Positions 58,212 to 64,000 of a DNA stretch of 64,000 nt are shown here, one piece after another. The stretch is taken from positions 18,329,501 through 18,393,500 of the forward strand of contig JAZBRI010000003.1 of assembly GCA_036874045.1 (NCBI GenBank), given 5' to 3'. The DNA comes from Cymodocea nodosa (Eukaryota; Streptophyta; Magnoliopsida; Alismatales; Cymodoceaceae). A program made the position numbers and the translations under genes. How positions within the stretch are numbered: position 1 is the stretch's first letter; each line of letters opens with the position of its first letter. Below the pieces are notes generated by a model. That model saw only the letters and a program-made list of their open reading frames with translations, did not search any database and was not told the DNA's origin.

Positions 58212-59123
58212 ATGTGGCACTTAAGGATGGGTCATTTGGGGCAGAAAGGAATGCAGAAATTGAGTAGTCTGGGTAAGTTTGATGGGCACAAGGTTGCTTG
58301 TATTGACATGTGCAAGGATTGTGTCTTTGGCAAACAGAAAAGAGTGTCATTTGCACGCAGTCAGCATAGCTCCAAGGGAGTTCTTGATTATATTCATGTT
58401 GATTGTTGGGGGCCTTCACGTCAGCCTTCTATTGCAGGTTCTAGATATTTTCTTTCTATCATTGATTGTCATTCAAGGATGAACTGGGTTTTCTTTTCGA
58501 CACACAAAAGTGAAGCTTTTTCTTGCTTCAAGCATTGGAAGAAGCAGGTAGAAAACCAAACAGACAGAAAGGTAAAATATCTTAAAACTGATAATGGTCT
58601 TGAGTTTTGTTCTCAAGAATTTGATAACTTTTGTAAAGATGAAGGCATTACACGACATAACACTGTCAGGTATACCCCTCAGCAAAATGGAGTGGCTGAA
58701 AGATTGAACAGAAAACTCCTAGAAAATGCACATTATATGCTCTCTCATGCAGGTTTGAGCAAGAAGTTTTGGGCAGAGGCTATTAACACAGCTTCCTATC
58801 TGGTGAATAGGTCCCCTTCTAGTGCCTTAGATGGGAAGATACCTCTTGAGGTATGGTTGAAAAGATCTGCTAGTTATTCAAAGCTTAGAATTTTTGAGTG
58901 TCCAACTTACTATCATGTGAACAATGGCAAGCTGGAACCACGTGCCAAGAAAGGCATATTTGTGGGCTATGGTGTTGGTGTAAAGGGATACAAGATATAT
59001 GATATTGAATCTCACAAAGTAATATATAGCCGTGATGTTACTTTTGATGAGGATTCTCTTTTGCAGGCAATAGATAAACTAGCAGGTGAAACACTAGAAA
59101 TTGAGCACACCCTTCCTGAATAG
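58212..59123 (+). CDS. Copia integrase frame (fossil element)
   Basis: A 303-codon open stretch with the HLRMGHLGQKGM pre-integrase block, a C-x2-C pair (CKDCVFGKQ), DYIHVDCWGP, KTDNGLEFCSQEF and RYTPQQNGVAERLN as the D-D-E core, then AINTASYLVNRSPSSAL. It has the standard copia order. The parent element is broken. Confidence 0.92.
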   Translation: MWHLRMGHLGQKGMQKLSSLGKFDGHKVACIDMCKDCVFGKQKRVSFARSQHSSKGVLDYIHVDCWGPSRQPSIAGSRYFLSIIDCHSRMNWVFFSTHKSEAFSCFKHWKKQVENQTDRKVKYLKTDNGLEFCSQEFDNFCKDEGITRHNTVRYTPQQNGVAERLNRKLLENAHYMLSHAGLSKKFWAEAINTASYLVNRSPSSALDGKIPLEVWLKRSASYSKLRIFECPTYYHVNNGKLEPRAKKGIFVGYGVGVKGYKIYDIESHKVIYSRDVTFDEDSLLQAIDKLAGETLEIEHTLPE

Positions 59124-60477
59124 ATGGAGATAGATGACGCACAACAGCCGCCTATCACTGATCAAGTTGAAATTAGAGAAATCTCATGTGAAACTCAAGA
59201 AAATGAAGTTGAGGTGGAAGAGGTAGAGCAACCACCACCAAGAACCATTGGCAAAGATCATCCTAGAAGAGACGTTAGACCTCCAATTAGATATGGCTAT
59301 GATAGTTTGATTGCTTTTGCCTTACAAGTAGCAGTTGAGGTGGTGGAGAATTCTGTTGATCCACCTACATATGAAGCTACAATGAAAGATTCAGAAGCTG
59401 GTCTTTGGATGTCTGCTATGGAGGAGGAACTCCAATCTCTCCATAAGAACAAGACTTGGGAATTGGTGAAACGTCCAAAGAACACAAATATTGTTGGTTG
59501 CAAATGAGTTTATAAGAAGAAGATTGGGACTCAAGGCAACGTAGGTGTGCAGCACAAGGCAAAATTAGTCGCCAAAGGTTATTCACAGCGAGAAGGAGTT
59601 GACTTCAATGAGGTATTTGCTCCTGTTGTACGTCGTACATCTATTAGAATTTTGTTATCCATTGCTGCAGCATAGAATTTAGAATTGGAACAACTAGATG
59701 TAAAGACGGCCTTTTTGCATGGTGAGTTGGAAGAAAATATTTGGATGGAACAACCAATAGGGTTTGTGGTGAAAGGTAAATCTGATTGGGTGTGCAAATT
59801 AAATAAGTCCTTGTATGGACTTAAATAGTCACCACGCCAATGGTACAAAAGGTTTGATGCCTTTATAGTTAAAGTTGGTTTTAGACGCAAGAACTATGAT
59901 TCATGTGTATATCTTAAAACTCTTGATAAGAGTACACATGTTTATTTGTTATTGTATGTTGATGATATTCTTATAGCTGCGAAGAATATCGAAGTGATAT
60001 AGGAGCTGAAGGACACATTAAAATCAGAATTTGATATGAAGGATCTTGGTCTAGCTGGTAGAATTCTTGGAATGGAGATTAGGCATGAAAGAAATTCTGG
60101 TAAGCTGTTTTTGAATCAACAGAAGTACATTGAGAAGATCCTTAGCAGATTTGGTATGGCTTCATGCAAAGCCATTAGCACACCTTATGACAGAAATGTC
60201 AAATTGTCATCTGCGATGTGTCCACAAATTGATTCTGAAAAGCTTGATATGTAGCGAGTTCCTTATGCACAGGCAGTTGGAAGTCTTATGTATGCTACGG
60301 TATGCACTAGGCCTGATCTAGCATATCCCTTGAGTGTTGTTAGTAGGTTCATGTCCAATTCGGGCAGGGAACATTGGAAAGCAGTTAAAAGGATATTCAG
60401 ATATTTGAAAGGAACACCAGGTGTTGGCTTGATGTATGCAGTAGATCAGGGTTGTACTATGGCTAGTTATACAGACT
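59124..60477 (+). pseudogene. Copia RT region (broken)
   Basis: It shows [50 protein letters not shown] and ILGMEIRHERNSGKLFL, then CTRPDLAYPLSVVSRFMSN at the start of the RNase H connection. It is close to the minus-strand copy at 41862-42780. It is broken, with a few breaks. Confidence 0.9.
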
Positions 60478-60482
60478 CATAC

Positions 60483-62065
60483 TGTAGGATCGTATGGCTA
60501 CACAAGAGGGGGGTGAATTGTGTATTTTTAATATTTTCTGAAATATAATTGAAACTTTAAATCTCAAAAACAAGTCGAGACATTGTTTTCATAAAATCAT
60601 TTTTATTCAAGGTTTCAATTACAATATACAATTCAATTCTCCTCAGAAATTGTAGATGCAATTATATTTCGATACCATGTATCATCTAAACAATTTCATA
60701 ACTACAAATAGAGAAAACTAATTTACGGAATTTAAAACTTTTCTCCCTATTTGAGATCTTTCTTCTTCTTCTTTTTCTTCTTCAGCAATTCTTCAGTGAC
60801 GAATATCTTATCTTTTCATGCTTCACCGAATTTGCTTTCTTCTGATACTTCAAATCTTCAGTGACGAAAATCTTACCTTTTTATGCTTCACTGAACTTTC
60901 TTCCACTTGAGAGATTTTCCTTGAGAAGGTGTTTTTGATCCCTGAAAAAGAATTTTCTTTTGGTATGTAGGGATGGTTTGATCCTTGAAAAGATTTTTCG
61001 TTTTGTGTGCAAGGATAAATTGATGAACGAGAATTCTATGCCTTTTATACTGTATCTTCATTTCATGCATATCCTTCACGTTTAACCACCACCAGTTTTT
61101 CACTTCTCCACGTCTTTTCTTTTTCCTTCATCGAAACACACACATTCTAACCCACGTTTATATTTCGAATTTTCTTTAATCATCAGTCTTGGATGTCTGA
61201 AAAAAATTTCCTGCAAAATAAACTTTCTTGTCCAAAAGTTTTTCATCAGTGTAATAAGAAGTCATTACTTTAATGTTAACTAAACGAGTAACACAAGTAT
61301 ATATATAACTTAACATTTCTAACTTAACGAATTCCTCATGTGCCATTTCACGTGACAAGTACTGTAGCTAACTCAACGAACTATGTCCGTGGTGTTATGA
61401 TAACTCAACGAACCATCTCCGTTGTGTTATGATAGCTCAACGAACCAGTAATAAACAAATGTTTTTATAATAAGAATTTTACCACGTGCAAAAATAACAA
61501 CTTAAGTTTATAACGCTAACCTAATGCGTTGCCTTAGTGTTCAATATAGCAACTCAACGCGTTTAGTTATGTTAACTTAACGTGTTAAACATGTGCACCT
61601 CACGTGATACAATACAACATTCGTAACTTATAATTTCACCACGTGTATAACACTAACTTAACGAGTTCGTCTCTTCTTTTACTCACTAACTTAACGAGTT
61701 ATCACGTGACTTATTTTAACCTTTAAGCCTTTAACTTAACGAGTTCTCACATGACCTCTATACAAACAAAACTCTAACTTAACGAGTTGTCTAAACATGC
61801 AATGTTCATGATACAGAAGATATAACATTAAAACATATCATGCTTTTCAATAAAAACACACGTTAACTTAACGTTTAGCTAAATGAGAAATTAATGCAAC
61901 GAAATGACTAGTTATTAACTTCAGATCCAATACAGACAAGTATTTATATCAGTAAGCTTTTTCTGTATTAATTGATGATTTTAATTTCTTTTCACAAGTA
62001 ATAGTAATTGAGCAAATATGATTATTTTCATTTAGCACACATCATCAAAACAAAAATACTCAACA
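60483..62065 (-). repeat. Solo LTR, SIRE-type family 1 (1583 bp)
   Basis: TGTAGGATCG to CTCAACA on the plus strand, flanked by CATAC at 60478-60482 and 62066-62070. On either side the copia RNase H region reads on (GACTCATAC / TATGCAGGTGATG). No internal sequence is left, so an element inserted here and was reduced to one LTR by recombination. It is the best reference for this LTR family in the window. Confidence 0.95.
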
Positions 62066-62070
62066 CATAC

Positions 62071-62505
62071 TATGCAGGTGATGTTGACAGAAGGAGATCA
62101 TTATCTGGTTATGTCTTTACATTTGCAGGTTCTATTGTGAGTTGGAAATCAACTCTGCAGCCTATGGTATCTTTGTCCACAACTGAGGCTGAATATGTGG
62201 CTATGATAGAAGCTGCAAAGGAAGGGATTTGGTTGAAAGGCTTACTTGGAGACTTTGGTTGGCGCATTGATAAAGCTGATATCTTTTGTGATAGTCTTAG
62301 CGCTATTTGTCTCTCCAAAGATAATGTCTTTCATGATAGAACTAAACATATTGATGTTAAGTATCACTTCCTCAGGAATGAAGACATGATAAAGATTATG
62401 AAGGTCAACATAAAGGACAATCTGGCTGATATGTTTACAAAGGGCGTTGTTGAAAACAAGTTCAAGCATTGCTTGGACTTACTCAACGTCTATTGCTGCT
62501 GCTGA
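62071..62505 (+). pseudogene. Copia RNase H end
   Basis: [39 protein letters not shown] and [10 protein letters not shown] lead to [19 protein letters not shown], the usual copia pol end. It belongs to the element interrupted at 60483. Confidence 0.9.
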
Positions 62506-62573
62506 CCCAAGTTGGGTCTTGGTGATCCATCACCTGTTCGTGATGAAGATTGATGAAAGACAAGGTGGAGATT

Positions 62574-62946
62574 TGTGATGTGTGTGTCTTCCATCAAGTA
62601 TATGTATGTGTCTTTGTATATGGTTGTATTTCTTTGATAATTTGTATAGGGGCAAACTTGTCTTTTGTGTATCACCAACCGTTGCCCCTATATATGTAAG
62701 AGGTCATCCACATCTAAGGGATGCCATGCCAAACCATCCCTTGATTTCGTTCTCCCCCTTCTTTGTACCAGCAACCATACAGCAAGGAATCACGATAGAT
62801 TGATCACCCGTGGACGTACCCGTGTTGGGGAACCATGTAAATTTTTTGTTCTTTGAATTCTCCACTTGCAATCCTCTCTTCCACACAGATCTCTTCTCCA
62901 CGCCACCCCTAGATGCTCCACATTTGTTTGATCTTTTCGTACAACA
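62574..62946 (+). repeat. 3' LTR of the copia element (373 bp)
   Basis: It begins TGTGATGTGTG after the purine tract and ends GTACAACA. TATATATGTAAGAG near 62690 may be its TATA region. The flanking ATGAT could be a target duplication; the other end is not in the window. Confidence 0.8.
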
Positions 62947-64000
62947 ATGATAATATAATTAACACCTATGTGATGCTAATATATTTTGTATGTAATTTAC
63001 ATATATTCTAAGTATATTTGTAGGTTGAAGAGGAGAAAACAAAGTTAAAACAGATTACTAAAACATACAGAAAATCTATATAGCAATCTAATTTATTATT
63101 TTGAAGAAGAACTAGGTGAAGAATTAATTCTCGCACTTTAGAAAGACCAACTAATTAGATCTTAGTTTGCTAAGGGACTAGCAAAATTTAAGTATGGGGG
63201 AAGTGTTTAGAATGAAAAAGTATATAATATTAATGGTTAAATGATGGTTAATTGCATAATATTTAGCTTATCATATGAGAATTAAGCCATTATGTTATAA
63301 TTGCACTGTTATATGCTTTAGTGAAAGAATCTACATAATTTTAGGGAATTAATGTTAATTTAGTACATTTCTGAATTGTCGGTAAATTGCAGGCTGTAAA
63401 ATTCTTAAGTATCTGAATTTTCTGTTATTTCAGAGGGTTATGTTTAATGTACCGGACAGTTATGTTTTAAAGAATATTTTATTATTTCTTGAAGTACACA
63501 TGTTGAACTTAAATGCTTTAGTATATCACGTGAGATGCACATGTTTAACTCGTTAAGTTAGCATAATTGTGCATGTTGAGTTAGATGAATACACACTAAG
63601 GTAACACGTTACGTTAATAGCTTATTTCTTTATTGCACGTGTTTTATAGTTAAATCAACGAAGTAAGTCCGTTGAGTTATCTGTAACTCCACGGACTATT
63701 TAATTTCTAATAAGCCACTACATCGGTTACAAAAACAAGACATTCGAAGGAAAACCACGATTGTATGTATCACATAGGAATTCACTCTTGGAAGGGAGAA
63801 GAAATCACTATTGTTGATCTGAATGAAGGAAATCCAACCGATCATCTAAAGCAGAAGCAGTTACTACTAAAGAAATATAAAAGAAGAGGAGAAAAAATGA
63901 AGAAGGTGTGGTTTGAAGTGTGTGGCAGTGTGTGTAAAGGTGGAGGACCATGCTAACTACAGGCGACGTCGGAAGTTCATTGAATCATCCACACTATCAC
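62947..64000 (+). mobile_element. Athila-type element, copy 3: 3' internal end and LTR start
   Basis: 62947-63203 matches 17965-18190 and 56281-56500 (GATAATATAATTAACACC onward) and ends in the tract AGTATGGGGGAAG. The LTR starts TGTTTAGAATG at 63204 and runs off the window. Within it about 63490-63640 is exchanged for SIRE-type family 1 sequence (TCACGTGAG, TTTAACTCGTTAAGTTAGC). At 63775-63880 it keeps a GAAGAAATCACTATTGTTGA stretch also present at 10425 and 19110. Confidence 0.85.

Larger units (their letters stand above)
58153..62946 (+). mobile_element. Tork/Tnt1-like copia element, 5' part missing, with a solo LTR inserted
   Basis: Visible parts are the end of protease/pre-integrase (MWHLRMGHLGQKGM), integrase, RT, RNase H (interrupted at 60483-62065), purine tract AAGGTGGAGATT and 3' LTR. 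The left end is cut by the Athila-type LTR at 58152. The right flank (62947 on) is Athila-type 3' sequence, so this element sits in another Athila-type copy. It is broken, with about five breaks besides the insertion. Confidence 0.88.

Overview
The window is plant nuclear DNA. It holds two host genes in an island at about 24.8-30.2 kb, set inside a deep pile of nested LTR retroelement fossils. The GC-rich, intronless oleosin frame beside AT-rich surroundings fits a monocot or another GC-shifted angiosperm, but the sequence does not identify the species. No tRNA, rRNA, CRISPR or prokaryotic feature was seen.

Left arm (1-21.6 kb). Positions 1-4029 hold two tandem 5' ends of a SIRE-type copia family on the minus strand: LTR, iMet-type primer binding site, and a short gag piece. 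Next comes the 3' end of a second SIRE-type element on the plus strand (about 5.7-20.9 kb), with an extra env-like ORF, a polypurine tract and an LTR. That LTR is split by a 10.9-kb Athila-type gypsy element (9505-20384) with matching 5-bp target duplications (GATCC). The inserted element carries no pol. It carries an env-like ORF, a gag block and a captured plant F-box gene, in that order. An older copia LTR remnant follows.

Host island (21.6-32.4 kb). An oleosin gene (25190-25597, plus) converges on a two-exon D6PK-like AGC protein kinase gene (29459-26005, minus). The kinase gene probably has an extra intron in its 5' leader. Around them are an AT-rich palindromic tract, a TA microsatellite and otherwise featureless intergenic DNA.

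Right arm (32.4-64 kb). An inverted truncated copy of the second SIRE-type element comes first, broken by a third SIRE-type element (34835-39559). Then come Athila-type fragments in both orientations: a gag-protease linker on minus and a protease on plus. A minus-strand Tork/Tnt1-like copia (40794-about 45920) splits the Athila pol. RT-RNase H-integrase follows, then a second env-like/gag/F-box unit ending in an LTR at 58152. This second F-box frame (53602-54741) reads open over 379 residues. That unit lies in another copia element (58153-62946), which also contains a 1583-bp solo LTR with perfect 5-bp duplications and itself lies in a third Athila-type copy running off the window.

The most notable signal is the Athila-type family with a captured F-box/FBA gene and an unusual module order, present twice. 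A related env-like ORF occurs in both a copia and a gypsy family. Arrays of short inverted motifs (around GTTGAGTTA / TAACTCAAC and GATAGTTA) sit in nearly all these LTRs and in front of each ORF module, and several LTRs are mosaics of blocks from other families. This could mean that the motif arrays serve as shared control regions, as exchange points between modules, or both.
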